DNA of 64,000 nucleotides, taken from Methylococcaceae bacterium. Lineage in GTDB: Bacteria; Pseudomonadota; Gammaproteobacteria; Methylococcales; Methylomonadaceae. Under the pieces are notes generated by a model, which saw only the letters and a program-made list of their open reading frames with translations, was not told the origin of the DNA and ran no database searches. The stretch covers positions 168,255 to 232,254 of the forward strand of contig JADKAL010000005.1 in the NCBI GenBank assembly GCA_016715325.1, in the 5' to 3' direction. Of the stretch, positions 25,627 to 33,683 are shown piece after piece. The stretch's first letter is position 1; the number at the start of each line of letters is the position of its first letter. Both the position numbers and the translations under genes were made by a program.

Positions 25627-26196
25627 TTAAACCGGACCGGCGGCTGCACTCTTCTTAACCACGATAGTAAGCTTCAGCGCTTCTTCGTAAGATATGGGGT
25701 TGCCTTTGGGCTTGTATTGCTTGGCGGCGTCGAAAACGGTTTGGACTTTTTCTTCCGCCGATTGGCCTTTGAGATCGGCTTTTTCGATGTAGACCAGCTC
25801 CATCGTCTCATTCCACACCATGCCCTCTTTGTAAGGAATGCAATTAAAAGTCAGGCCGTCCAGCTCGATTTGCATCGGTGTATCGATGTTTTCGACGTAG
25901 CACAGGAAAAGGGTTTCCGGCGTCAAGGCGGCTCGGTATTTGTCGACGAAAATCGCCATATCTTCGACTTCAAGAAAGAGTCCGTTGACGAAAAGCAAAC
26001 GGCTGGCATCGGCAAGTATGGCGGCTTGATACATCAGTAGTTCCGGCGGTTTGCGGTCGGTCGTTTTGCCTTTGTGCAATTCGCCTTCTTTTAGCACGAA
26101 ATCGCCGCGAAAAGCGCCGATACCGCTGCTCCCGGCTTTACCTAGTACGGTCATGTTAACCAATAAACCTTGTTTTTCGTAATTTTCTAAAAGCAT
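25627..26196 (-). CDS. 189-aa protein of unknown function in the rnf operon
   Basis: I do not recognise the family. It is a soluble mixed alpha/beta protein beginning MLLENYEKQGLLVNMTVLGK, with LLFVNGLFLEVEDMAIFVDK in the middle and KQYKPKGNPISYEEALKLTI near the end. There is no signal peptide and no cysteine-cluster motif; the single visible Cys pair (FLCYVEN and FNCIPYK) is not a cluster. It follows rnfH after 27 bases and precedes the rhodanese, so it is probably transcribed with rnf. Its role is unknown. Confidence 0.75.
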   Translation of the reverse strand: MLLENYEKQGLLVNMTVLGKAGSSGIGAFRGDFVLKEGELHKGKTTDRKPPELLMYQAAILADASRLLFVNGLFLEVEDMAIFVDKYRAALTPETLFLCYVENIDTPMQIELDGLTFNCIPYKEGMVWNETMELVYIEKADLKGQSAEEKVQTVFDAAKQYKPKGNPISYEEALKLTIVVKKSAAAGPV

Positions 26197-26223
26197 GTAT
26201 CGATTCCTCTTAATTAAAAAATA

Positions 26224-26493
26224 TTAGTCTGTCTCAATTCTGCGCCGCTTGACTTGGGCGGGATCGACGGTGATCTGGCGATAGATTTCCACCCGATCTC
26301 CTTCTTTAACCGGTGTGTCCAGTTTCGCCAATTTGCCGAAAATACCGACCTTTTGTTTGTCCAGATCGATAGTGGGGTATTGCTTTAAAACGCCTGAAAG
26401 CGCAATGGCGTCTTGCACAGTACTGCCGTCGGGTACTTCCAGCCGCAGCCAAAGTTGCCGTTCCGCTTCGGCATAACAAACACCGACATTCAT
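26224..26493 (-). CDS. rnfH: RnfH-family protein
   Basis: This 89-aa protein has the ubiquitin-like RnfH fold: MNVGVCYAEAERQLWLRLEV, VQDAIALSGVLKQYPTIDLD, then KVGIFGKLAKLDTPVKEGDR and VEIYRQITVDPAQVKRRR. It starts by overlapping the rnfE stop by 4 bases (ATGA). RnfH is found in nif-linked rnf operons and is likely a regulator or assembly partner; its function is not settled. The frame is intact. Confidence 0.92.
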   Translation of the reverse strand: MNVGVCYAEAERQLWLRLEVPDGSTVQDAIALSGVLKQYPTIDLDKQKVGIFGKLAKLDTPVKEGDRVEIYRQITVDPAQVKRRRIETD

Positions 26494-27212
26494 GGTGCGA
26501 CCTCTTCTTCGGTGTCTGATGAGATAACGGAACGGATTGGCGTTGTGGTTTGGATGGCTTGAATGCGTTGATCGATCATTCGTTTAACGGCAACTAAAAA
26601 TCCCAGCACGATAAAGCCGCCGGGAGGCAGTGCAGTCAATAGAAAGCCCCTGTAGTCCGGCAACAAGGTGATTTCCATAAAGCGGAAACTTTCACCTAGC
26701 AAGACAGAGGCATTGGCGAATAAGGTACCCGCCGAGCTGATTTCGCGAATGGCGCCTAAAGCCACCATCGCCAAGGTAAATCCCGCGCCCATCATAAAGC
26801 CGTCCCATAAAGACAACATGACCGGTTGCTTGGAGGCAAACGCTTCGGCACGACCCAGGATGACGCAATTGGTAACGATTAAAGGAATAAATAACCCGAG
26901 CACTTTATGCAATTCATGCAGCCAGGCATTCAAAAACAAATCGACCAAGGTTACTAACGCGGCAATCAGTAATACAAATATGGGGATGCGAATTTCCGAC
27001 GGAATCAGATGTCTGGCGAGCGATACCGTGCCGTTAGACGCCACCATGACCACCGTCGTTGCTAATCCCATGCCGAGTGCGTTGGTTGCGGTGCCGGTGA
27101 CCGCTAATAACGGGCATAACGCCAAATGCTGGGTAAACACCACATTGTTATCCCATAAGCCGTCGCGGGTAATTTTTCGATACGGCTCAGATAATAGTAT
27201 AGAAAGATTCAT
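26490..27212 (-). CDS. rnfE: Rnf electron-transport complex, subunit E
   Basis: This 240-aa integral membrane protein has six hydrophobic segments and RnfE/NqrD-type motifs: HLALCPLLAVTGTATNALGM and LIVTNCVILGRAEAFASKQP. A likely cluster-binding Cys lies in TNCVILG. Rnf couples ferredoxin and NAD(H) redox to ion transport across the inner membrane. Here it sits among nif genes and probably drives electrons towards ferredoxin. Normal length and intact. Confidence 0.95.
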   Translation of the reverse strand: MNLSILLSEPYRKITRDGLWDNNVVFTQHLALCPLLAVTGTATNALGMGLATTVVMVASNGTVSLARHLIPSEIRIPIFVLLIAALVTLVDLFLNAWLHELHKVLGLFIPLIVTNCVILGRAEAFASKQPVMLSLWDGFMMGAGFTLAMVALGAIREISSAGTLFANASVLLGESFRFMEITLLPDYRGFLLTALPPGGFIVLGFLVAVKRMIDQRIQAIQTTTPIRSVISSDTEEEVAP

Positions 27213-27258
27213 AAGTTACCTTCCGCAATAAAGACAAGCAGTAATGAAATGATTCCCT

Positions 27259-28014
27259 TCATTGTGAACTTGTCGAACCATGAACTGGATTCATCAATTC
27301 TTCCCGGTGTGCCTTATAAAATTCGAGACCCCGTTTTATGGCCAACACAACTTTACGCGGCGTAATGGTAGCGCCGGAAAACTGGTCGAAAATGCCGCCG
27401 TCTTTCTTTACGCTCCATTCTTCATAGGTCACGTTGTCCAACGATTTGCCGTTAAAACTTAAAATCCACGGTGATTTTTTGATTTCGATTTTATCGCCTA
27501 ATCCTGGTGTTTCCATATGAGAGATAACTCGAACGCCCAGAATTTCGCCGTTCCTGTCCAGACCCATTACCAGATTTATCGGTCCGGCATAGCCGTCCGG
27601 CGCTACGAATTTGAAGCTGACGGCATTGACTTGGCCTTCTTTTTTGGCTAGATAAAATACCGTTTGCGCACTCCCCAAATTAGCGCTTGCCGATTGCAGG
27701 GTAAGTGTGTCGAGAAGCAGATTATTATCGTAGAGTTCCGCCGGTACGACTTCTTCCAGGTTTGATTTTAAGTCTTCTTCCAAACGGTGTTGGATAGCGT
27801 TTTTCGTCGCAAGATCGGCAAAGCCGAGCAGGATGCTGGCAACTAAAGCAAAGCCGGCCAAAATATACGTTTGATACTGCAGTTGCGGTCGCAATTCCTC
27901 TAAATGCTCAGGCTTCAGCCAGATTACCAGTTTTTCGCGCAAGCTAGCCGCAAACGCTTTAAAGTCTTTCCCAGCGGATTGGTAAGCCGATTCTTTTAAC
28001 GGTTCTGAACTCAT
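27259..28014 (-). CDS. rnfG: Rnf electron-transport complex, subunit G
   Basis: This 251-aa protein has one N-terminal membrane helix (YILAGFALVASILLGFADLA, about residues 50-70) and a periplasmic FMN domain. The covalent flavin attachment motif FSGATITPRKVV (about residue 215) places FMN on the Thr of SGAT. DGYAGPINLVMGLDRNGEIL and HMETPGLGDKI are family signatures. It is longer than many RnfG proteins owing to an extended cytoplasmic N-terminus. It begins 10 bases after the rnfD stop. Confidence 0.94.
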   Translation of the reverse strand: MSSEPLKESAYQSAGKDFKAFAASLREKLVIWLKPEHLEELRPQLQYQTYILAGFALVASILLGFADLATKNAIQHRLEEDLKSNLEEVVPAELYDNNLLLDTLTLQSASANLGSAQTVFYLAKKEGQVNAVSFKFVAPDGYAGPINLVMGLDRNGEILGVRVISHMETPGLGDKIEIKKSPWILSFNGKSLDNVTYEEWSVKKDGGIFDQFSGATITPRKVVLAIKRGLEFYKAHREELMNPVHGSTSSQ

Positions 28015-28024
28015 CGAAGTTTGC

Positions 28025-29086
28025 TCATGGGTTTTGGATTTCGATCGGCTTGCCGTCGCGATACCGGCCGTAGATTCGCGGCTTGATGTAATGGTCGATC
28101 AATGGTGTTACCGCATTCATTAGCAGTATTGCAAATCCGGTTCCTTCGGGATAACCGCCCCAAGTGCGGATGATAAAAATTAGCGTACCGCAACCCGTTC
28201 CGAAAATTATCTGTCCCAACGGCGTATTCGGCGAGGTGACGTAATCGGTGGCAATAAAAAAAGCAACCAGCATTAATGCACCCGAATTCAAATGAACCCA
28301 AGGGCTCAGATAGTGTTGGCTGTCGATTGCAAAAAACAGTGTCGATAACAACGCAATAGAAGCTAGCACCGACAACGGCATAGTCCATTGGATAATGCCT
28401 TGACGTATTAACCAAATACCGCCCAAAAGAATTAATAAGCTGGATGTCTCGCCCAGACTGCCGCGCTCCCATCCGATAAAGGCAAGAAAACCGGAATAGT
28501 CCGACAATAAAACGGATAATGTTTGGTTCTGGGAGAATCCGGTTTTGACAGCGCCCAAGGTTGTAGCACCCGTGATGCCGTCTAAGGAATAGGATTGACC
28601 GAAAGTGATTCCGAAACTATCGGCGAGACTGATGCCGGTAAACAATGGGCTGACATCGACCCAGGATGTCATTTCGATGGGAAAGGTAACTAAGAGCGCT
28701 ACCCGCGCCAGCATGGCCGGATTGAACAGGTTTTGACCTAATCCGCCGTAAACTTGCTTTCCCAATATAATGGCAATGACGGAACCCAATACACCAATCC
28801 ACCAAGGCGCCCAGGGCGGTAAGGTCATTGCAACTAATAGGCCGGTTAACACTGCCGAACCATCGCTTAGATAAGGCATTACTCTTACGCCCTTCAGGTT
28901 GAGGCAGACTGCCTCAACTAATAATGCGGCAGCGACAGTCGTCACGGTTAAATAAAATGCGGGTAAACCGAAGAGGACGATGCCGAAACCGACAGCCGGT
29001 AACAAAGCGACGACGACCTTAAACATAATCGCATCCACACGGCGGACGGTAAGAACATGCGGGCCGCTGACCGGTTTGCTATTCAT
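28025..29086 (-). CDS. rnfD: Rnf electron-transport complex, subunit D
   Basis: This 353-aa multi-spanning membrane subunit carries the covalent-flavin motif in DGITGATTLGAVKTG (about residue 170), along with GKQVYGGLGQNLFNPAMLAR and FFIATDYVTSPNTPLGQIIF. The start at 29086 overlaps the rnfC stop by 4 bases. Length and layout are those of RnfD. It conveys electrons within the Rnf complex. The frame is intact. Confidence 0.95.
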   Translation of the reverse strand: MNSKPVSGPHVLTVRRVDAIMFKVVVALLPAVGFGIVLFGLPAFYLTVTTVAAALLVEAVCLNLKGVRVMPYLSDGSAVLTGLLVAMTLPPWAPWWIGVLGSVIAIILGKQVYGGLGQNLFNPAMLARVALLVTFPIEMTSWVDVSPLFTGISLADSFGITFGQSYSLDGITGATTLGAVKTGFSQNQTLSVLLSDYSGFLAFIGWERGSLGETSSLLILLGGIWLIRQGIIQWTMPLSVLASIALLSTLFFAIDSQHYLSPWVHLNSGALMLVAFFIATDYVTSPNTPLGQIIFGTGCGTLIFIIRTWGGYPEGTGFAILLMNAVTPLIDHYIKPRIYGRYRDGKPIEIQNP

Positions 29087-30618
29087 ACGGCTTCCTCAGC
29101 AGCAGCGTTCTCGGGCTTTATCTGCGTGGCTTGGGCATTAGCCAACTCGGCTTCACGGGCTCTTGCCGCTCGCGCTTCCATGACACGCCGAGCTTCGGCT
29201 TCATTTTCCAGGCGGATGCGTTCCATACGGTTTTGCCGGTCTTCGGCCAAGCGTTTGGTCTGTTCGGACTTGTGCTGGATTTGCTGACGTTTGAATAGTT
29301 CGCCAGACGCATATTTAAAATATTGCACTAGAGGAATATTAGAAGGGCATACGAACGAACAGCAGCCGCAACTGATGCAATCCTTTAAGCCTAGGTCGAC
29401 GGCGGCATCAAGCTTATTGGCACGGATTCGGCTGGCCATTTCGAGCGGAAGCAAACCGGCAGGACAGGCTGTGATACAACTGGAACAACGGATACACGGT
29501 TTTACATCCGGTACTTCAATATCTTCCTGAGTTAGCGCCAGGATGGCGCTGGTTGCTTTCACAACCGGCACTTCGGCAAAGGGTAGCGCATCGCCCATCA
29601 TTGCGCCGCCCATTACCAAGCGTGCAATCTTACTTTTGTCGACGTGACAAAAATTTAGAACTTCCGACATCAAGGTGCCGATCAGCACTTCTACGTTCAT
29701 CTGCTTGCCGACCGCTCCGCCTGATACTGTAACAATTCGGCTGATAAGCGGTTGGCTTTGACAAACGGCGCGATAGACTGCGTAAGCCGTTCCTACATTA
29801 TGAATAACCACGCCTATATCGGTGGCGCGACCATCGGCGGGAATTTCCCAGCCCGTGAGATAACGTAACATCTGTCTATCCCAACCCATCGGGTAGCGAG
29901 TCGGGACTTGCTGAATCGTAATATTAGCGATTGAGAAACAGGCCTTCTGCATGGCTTGAAAGGCTTCAGGCTTATTATCTTCTATACCGATGATGGCTTT
30001 TTCAGCACCCATTCCGCGTAACATCAGACGGATGCCGCCCACGACATCGCGGGCGCGTTCCTGCATCAAACGATCGTCGCAGGTGAGATAGGGTTCGCAC
30101 TCGCCCGCATTGATGATAAGGGTATGGATGTTATTTTTGCGGCCTAAGCTTAGCTTAACCGACGATGGAAAGACCGCGCCGCCCATGCCCACCACGCCGG
30201 CGGCACCGACACGTAAACAGATTTCCTCGGGGTCGAGCTTATAGGGCTCTTGAACCACGACGGATTCTTGCCATTGATCCAAGCCATCCGTTTCGATGAC
30301 GATCGTGCGAATCGGTAAAGCGGACGGATGCGGCGCCGGATAGTCGACCACATCCGCTATGGTGCCCGAACTGGGCGCATGCACCGGGGCGGAGATTGTG
30401 CCTTGGCTATGAGCGAGAAGTTGTCCTTTCAGCACGTTATCGCCAACCAAAACAACCGGTTCGGCAGGTTTGCCGACATGCTGTTGTACAGGGATGTATA
30501 GTTTTTTCGGTATGGGTAATCCGGTCTCAATAGGTTTGCCGGACGTAAGCAGTTTATGTCCGTCTGTATGAATGCCGCCGCGAAGCCGGGGATTTTCCAA
30601 GAATTCAAGTAAGCGCAT
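29083..30618 (-). CDS. rnfC: Rnf electron-transport complex, subunit C
   Basis: This 511-aa subunit is thought to hold the NADH/FMN-binding part of Rnf. It has the nucleotide-binding segment RVGAAGVVGMGGAVFPSSVK and two 4Fe-4S clusters, CIRCSSCITACPAGLLPLEM (about residue 379) and CISCGCCSFVCPSNIPLVQY (about 418). The C-terminal tail is highly charged and helical (LAEDRQNRMERIRLENEAEA), as in other proteobacterial RnfC. It lies 6 bases after rnfB. The frame is intact. Confidence 0.95.
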   Translation of the reverse strand: MRLLEFLENPRLRGGIHTDGHKLLTSGKPIETGLPIPKKLYIPVQQHVGKPAEPVVLVGDNVLKGQLLAHSQGTISAPVHAPSSGTIADVVDYPAPHPSALPIRTIVIETDGLDQWQESVVVQEPYKLDPEEICLRVGAAGVVGMGGAVFPSSVKLSLGRKNNIHTLIINAGECEPYLTCDDRLMQERARDVVGGIRLMLRGMGAEKAIIGIEDNKPEAFQAMQKACFSIANITIQQVPTRYPMGWDRQMLRYLTGWEIPADGRATDIGVVIHNVGTAYAVYRAVCQSQPLISRIVTVSGGAVGKQMNVEVLIGTLMSEVLNFCHVDKSKIARLVMGGAMMGDALPFAEVPVVKATSAILALTQEDIEVPDVKPCIRCSSCITACPAGLLPLEMASRIRANKLDAAVDLGLKDCISCGCCSFVCPSNIPLVQYFKYASGELFKRQQIQHKSEQTKRLAEDRQNRMERIRLENEAEARRVMEARAARAREAELANAQATQIKPENAAAEEAV

Positions 30619-30624
30619 AATTCC

Positions 30625-31164
30625 TCACGCCGCCGCAGCTAAAGGTTTCGGCCAACGCCAATCCCGTAAGGTCACTTCGACCGGATGCATTTGCAGACAT
30701 TCGGTCGGGCAAACCGTAACGCATTTTTCGCATGCGATGCAGGCATCGGCGACGACGGCATGAATCTGTTTCGGCGCACCGACGATGGCATCGGTCGGAC
30801 AAACCTTAAAGCAACGGGTACAGCCGGTGCAGGTAGCTTCACTTACTCTGGCAACCATTAGTTCGGCATCTTTAGACTGGCTCAAATCGACTTCGATACT
30901 GAGCAGCTTCGCGAGCTGCTCTACTAACGACGTACCGCCGGGGGGGCATAATGTCACCGGTGCGGTACCTGCAACTAACGCTTCGGCAGCAGGTTTACAG
31001 CCGGGAAACCCGCATTGACCGCATTGCGAACCCGGCATCAAAGCTTCGATCTTTTCGATCAACGGATCGCTTTCAACCTTTAGGTATTTTCCCGCCACAC
31101 CCAAGCTTAAACCTAATACCAGCCCTAGCGTCGTCAGGATAATAATGGCAAATAAGATGTACAT
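30625..31164 (-). CDS. rnfB: Rnf electron-transport complex, subunit B
   Basis: This 179-aa protein has an N-terminal helix (about 1-25), a first cluster region CGQCGFPGCKPAAEALV, and two ferredoxin-type clusters, CTGCTRCFKVCPTDAIVG and CIACEKCVTVCPTECL. It receives or gives electrons to soluble ferredoxin and passes them on in the Rnf complex. It lies 19 bases after rnfA. The length is typical and the frame intact. Confidence 0.95.
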   Translation of the reverse strand: MYILFAIIILTTLGLVLGLSLGVAGKYLKVESDPLIEKIEALMPGSQCGQCGFPGCKPAAEALVAGTAPVTLCPPGGTSLVEQLAKLLSIEVDLSQSKDAELMVARVSEATCTGCTRCFKVCPTDAIVGAPKQIHAVVADACIACEKCVTVCPTECLQMHPVEVTLRDWRWPKPLAAAA

Positions 31165-31183
31165 AGATCTCTAATCCTCAACC

Positions 31184-31765
31184 TTATTTCGTGTACAGTC
31201 CGGCAAAGCCCATAAATGCCAGGGACAAAATCCCTGCCGTGATAAAGGCAATTGGGGTTCCAGAAAAAACAGCCGGCACCGCCATTAACGCCAGGCGTTC
31301 GCGTAAACCGGCAAAGAGCACCATAACTATCGTAAAACCCAATGCAGCGCCAAAACCGAACAATAAACTTTGGATGAAGTTGTACTGTTCTTGAATATTG
31401 AGTAAAGCCACGCCTAAAACAGCGCAGTTGGTAGTGATTAGAGGGAGAAATATACCTAAGACCTGATATAGCACCGGGCTAGTCTTATGGATGACCATTT
31501 CGGTAAATTGCACCACTGCCGCAATTACAAGAATAAAGCCGAGCACTCGTAAAAATTCGATATGAAATGGGACTAAAAGTCGATGTTCAAGCACCCAGCT
31601 TGCTCCGGATGCAAGGGTAAGTACAAAAGTTGTGGCCATACCCATACCCAGCGCCGTATCGAGTTTATTGGAAACACCCATGAATGGACATAGACCTAAA
31701 AACTTGACTAACACAACGTTGTTGACCAAGGCCGTGCCCATAATTAACAGTAAGTAATCGCCCAT
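31184..31765 (-). CDS. rnfA: Rnf electron-transport complex, subunit A
   Basis: This 193-aa hydrophobic subunit has six segments and signatures [20 protein letters not shown] and [16 protein letters not shown], the two Cys regions thought to bind a cluster in the membrane. It is the first gene of rnfABCDGEH. A sigma-54 promoter (31810-31825) lies 45-60 bases upstream, and a NifA-type site (31931-31946) sits beyond it. The frame is intact. Confidence 0.95.
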   Translation of the reverse strand: MGDYLLLIMGTALVNNVVLVKFLGLCPFMGVSNKLDTALGMGMATTFVLTLASGASWVLEHRLLVPFHIEFLRVLGFILVIAAVVQFTEMVIHKTSPVLYQVLGIFLPLITTNCAVLGVALLNIQEQYNFIQSLLFGFGAALGFTIVMVLFAGLRERLALMAVPAVFSGTPIAFITAGILSLAFMGFAGLYTK

Positions 31766-31809
31766 AGTTTGCAGATGTTTGCCGTTGTAAACGTATTTAA
31801 CGATGTAGC

Positions 31810-31825
31810 AGCATCTTCTATGCCA
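31810..31825 (-). promoter_or_regulatory. Sigma-54 promoter of the rnf operon
   Basis: On the minus strand TGGCATAGAAGATGCT keeps the GG and GC pairs at the correct spacing of the -24/-12 consensus. The predicted start near 31799 leaves about 34 bases before the rnfA ATG. Confidence 0.75.
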
Positions 31826-31930
31826 AAGTAAGTAAAATGTCTAAAGCTATGGAATTAGTAGAAAATTTATTAAACAGGTCTGTTAAATTTGTTTCTTAAA
31901 TCAAACAAATCGCGTACTTCTACGCGTCGT

Positions 31931-31946
31931 TGTCGTAAATCTGACA
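31931..31946. promoter_or_regulatory. NifA-type activator site shared by divergent rnf and nifLA
   Basis: TGT-CGTAAATCTG-ACA is a full TGT-N10-ACA match. It is about 139 bases from the predicted rnfA start and about 108 from the predicted nifL start, so one site could serve both directions. Confidence 0.7.
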
Positions 31947-32019
31947 AAGCGAAGTTGGCTTTAATAAAGGCTCTGAAAATTGAAGGGTCAAAGGATATGA
32001 GTCAGTACTCAATCAAGTT

Positions 32020-32035
32020 TGGAATGTTAATTGCA
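32020..32035 (+). promoter_or_regulatory. Candidate sigma-54 promoter of nifLA
   Basis: TGGAATGTTAATTGCA keeps GG and TTGCA at -24/-12 spacing but departs from TGGCAC in two places. The predicted start near 32046 gives a 57-base leader. It is less certain than the nifE and rnfA promoters. Confidence 0.5.
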
Positions 32036-32102
32036 TAAATTTTAGAGACGACGAAAGATTAACTGTCATAAGAAAAACTATTGCCATTTCCCGGAAAGAC
32101 AA

Positions 32103-33683
32103 ATGACCGAAGAAATAATCGATTTGAGTAGGCTCGATAGCTTTGTTAACAACAACTTGCAGATTCAATGCGAGATGGGTAAAACGTTGCCGATCTCATT
32201 GTTTTTAAAAGCGGTGGAGCACGCGCCGGTCGCCATTTCGATAACGGATCGTAAAGCCAATATTCTTTATATAAATAAGGCCTTTACCGATGTGACGGGC
32301 TATGTGGCCTGCGAAATCATCGGTGAGAATGAATCGAAATTGTCGGCTAAATCCACGCCGAGAGAGGTTTATCAAACCTTATGGAAGACCATTTCACAAA
32401 AAGAAGTCTGGCAAGGCCAACTCGTGAATTGTCACAAGAACGGACAACGTTACCTTGCTGATTTGACTATTTCGCCGATGTTGGATGAGTCCGGTGCTAT
32501 CAGCCATTACATCGGTATGCATCGGGATATTACTCAATCGCATCAAGCCGGGCAATTGGTCGACAACCAAAAGCAATTGATCGAATCGGTTGTTAATGGG
32601 TCCCCGGTTGCAATGGTCGTCTTGGATGCGGATCATAAGATTATTCTCGATAACCAAAAATACAAAATGCTGGTTAGTGATATGGGTATGCCGGAACCGG
32701 CCTTGTATTTCATTGCCGCCTTACAGGAGGAAATGCCGGATTTATGGGTATCTAAGCGAAACTTCAATCAGCGGGAAGTGAGGTTCGAAGGCACGGGGCA
32801 AGGCCGTACGCGCTGGTTTTATTGTTCCGGCAATTGGTTTAGCGAGGACGATACCGATGCCGATAATTATTTTACTAAGCACACCAACTCGTATTTGTTA
32901 TTAAGCCTCAACGACGTTACGTTACAACGCCGTCAACAGGAAAAAATGCACTTACAAACATTACGAAATATTCTGGCTGAAGAAGAACAAATCCGGAGTA
33001 TTCGTGAAACTTTATTGGGCGCAATGCACCAGATTAGACAGCCGATGAACCAAATCGGCGCAGCGATTCAGATTATGGCGCAACGGAACGATAGTCAGAA
33101 TCACGCGTTGAAAGAGCTCCTCAATCAGGTGCAACGGATGGGTGAGGAAACCTTGGCTACATTGCAACTGTGTGTGCCGGAAATTCCGGAAACGGCCGTC
33201 ATTCCGGTTAATCTCAATCAATTGCTGCATGAAGTATTAATGCTTTACAGTCATACTTTTTTAGCGAATGGGGTTATCATCGATTGGTTGCCGACAGCTA
33301 TTCTGCCTTCTATTTTAGGATCGGAGAATAAGTTGCGGATGCTGTTCAAGCAGTTACTCGATAACGCTGTCGATGCCATGAATCGAGCAGGCAGTAAGGA
33401 GCGTTACATCAAGATCAGCACCTCGGTTAGCGAGAAATGGGTAAATGTCAGTATAGCCGACAGCGGGCCTGGAATTCCGGCAAATCAACATAGCAAAGTT
33501 TTTGAGCCATTTTTTACGACCCAGAATATGGGTGGCATCCAGGCCGGCATGGGACTGGTTATGGCGCGCGAAATCGTCAGCCAACATAACGGTATTATTA
33601 TTATCGACCCGGTTTATACCGATGGTTGCTGCTGGAGTATCAGTTTTCCATTTGATAAGAAAAGCTTCAGGACGGATTCATGA
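32103..33683 (+). CDS. nifL: Nitrogen fixation regulator NifL
   Basis: This 526-aa redox and nitrogen sensor inhibits NifA by direct contact. A first PAS domain (about 25-145) contains LKAVEHAPVAISITDRKANI, TDVTGYVACEIIGENE and YIGMHRDITQSHQ, matching the FAD-binding PAS of NifL. A second PAS (about 160-270) and a helical linker follow. The C-terminal part is histidine-kinase-like, with an H-box region HQIRQPMNQIGAA, N-box LLDNAVDAMNRA and G-box ADSGPGIPAN. It overlaps nifA by 4 bases, allowing balanced production. Length is close to Azotobacter NifL. The frame is intact. Confidence 0.95.
   Translation: MTEEIIDLSRLDSFVNNNLQIQCEMGKTLPISLFLKAVEHAPVAISITDRKANILYINKAFTDVTGYVACEIIGENESKLSAKSTPREVYQTLWKTISQKEVWQGQLVNCHKNGQRYLADLTISPMLDESGAISHYIGMHRDITQSHQAGQLVDNQKQLIESVVNGSPVAMVVLDADHKIILDNQKYKMLVSDMGMPEPALYFIAALQEEMPDLWVSKRNFNQREVRFEGTGQGRTRWFYCSGNWFSEDDTDADNYFTKHTNSYLLLSLNDVTLQRRQQEKMHLQTLRNILAEEEQIRSIRETLLGAMHQIRQPMNQIGAAIQIMAQRNDSQNHALKELLNQVQRMGEETLATLQLCVPEIPETAVIPVNLNQLLHEVLMLYSHTFLANGVIIDWLPTAILPSILGSENKLRMLFKQLLDNAVDAMNRAGSKERYIKISTSVSEKWVNVSIADSGPGIPANQHSKVFEPFFTTQNMGGIQAGMGLVMAREIVSQHNGIIIIDPVYTDGCCWSISFPFDKKSFRTDS

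Larger units (their letters stand above)
31766..32102. other. Divergent control region between rnfA and nifL
   Basis: This 337-base gap has no gene. It contains the two sigma-54 promoter candidates, the NifA site and a palindromic TTAAACAGGTCTGTTAA stretch near 31872-31888 that could be a further regulator site. It is AT-rich. Confidence 0.6.

Noticed and set aside
28011..28472. Overlapping minus-strand frame inside rnfD
   Set aside because: It is an out-of-frame shadow; rnfD has full family similarity in the other frame.
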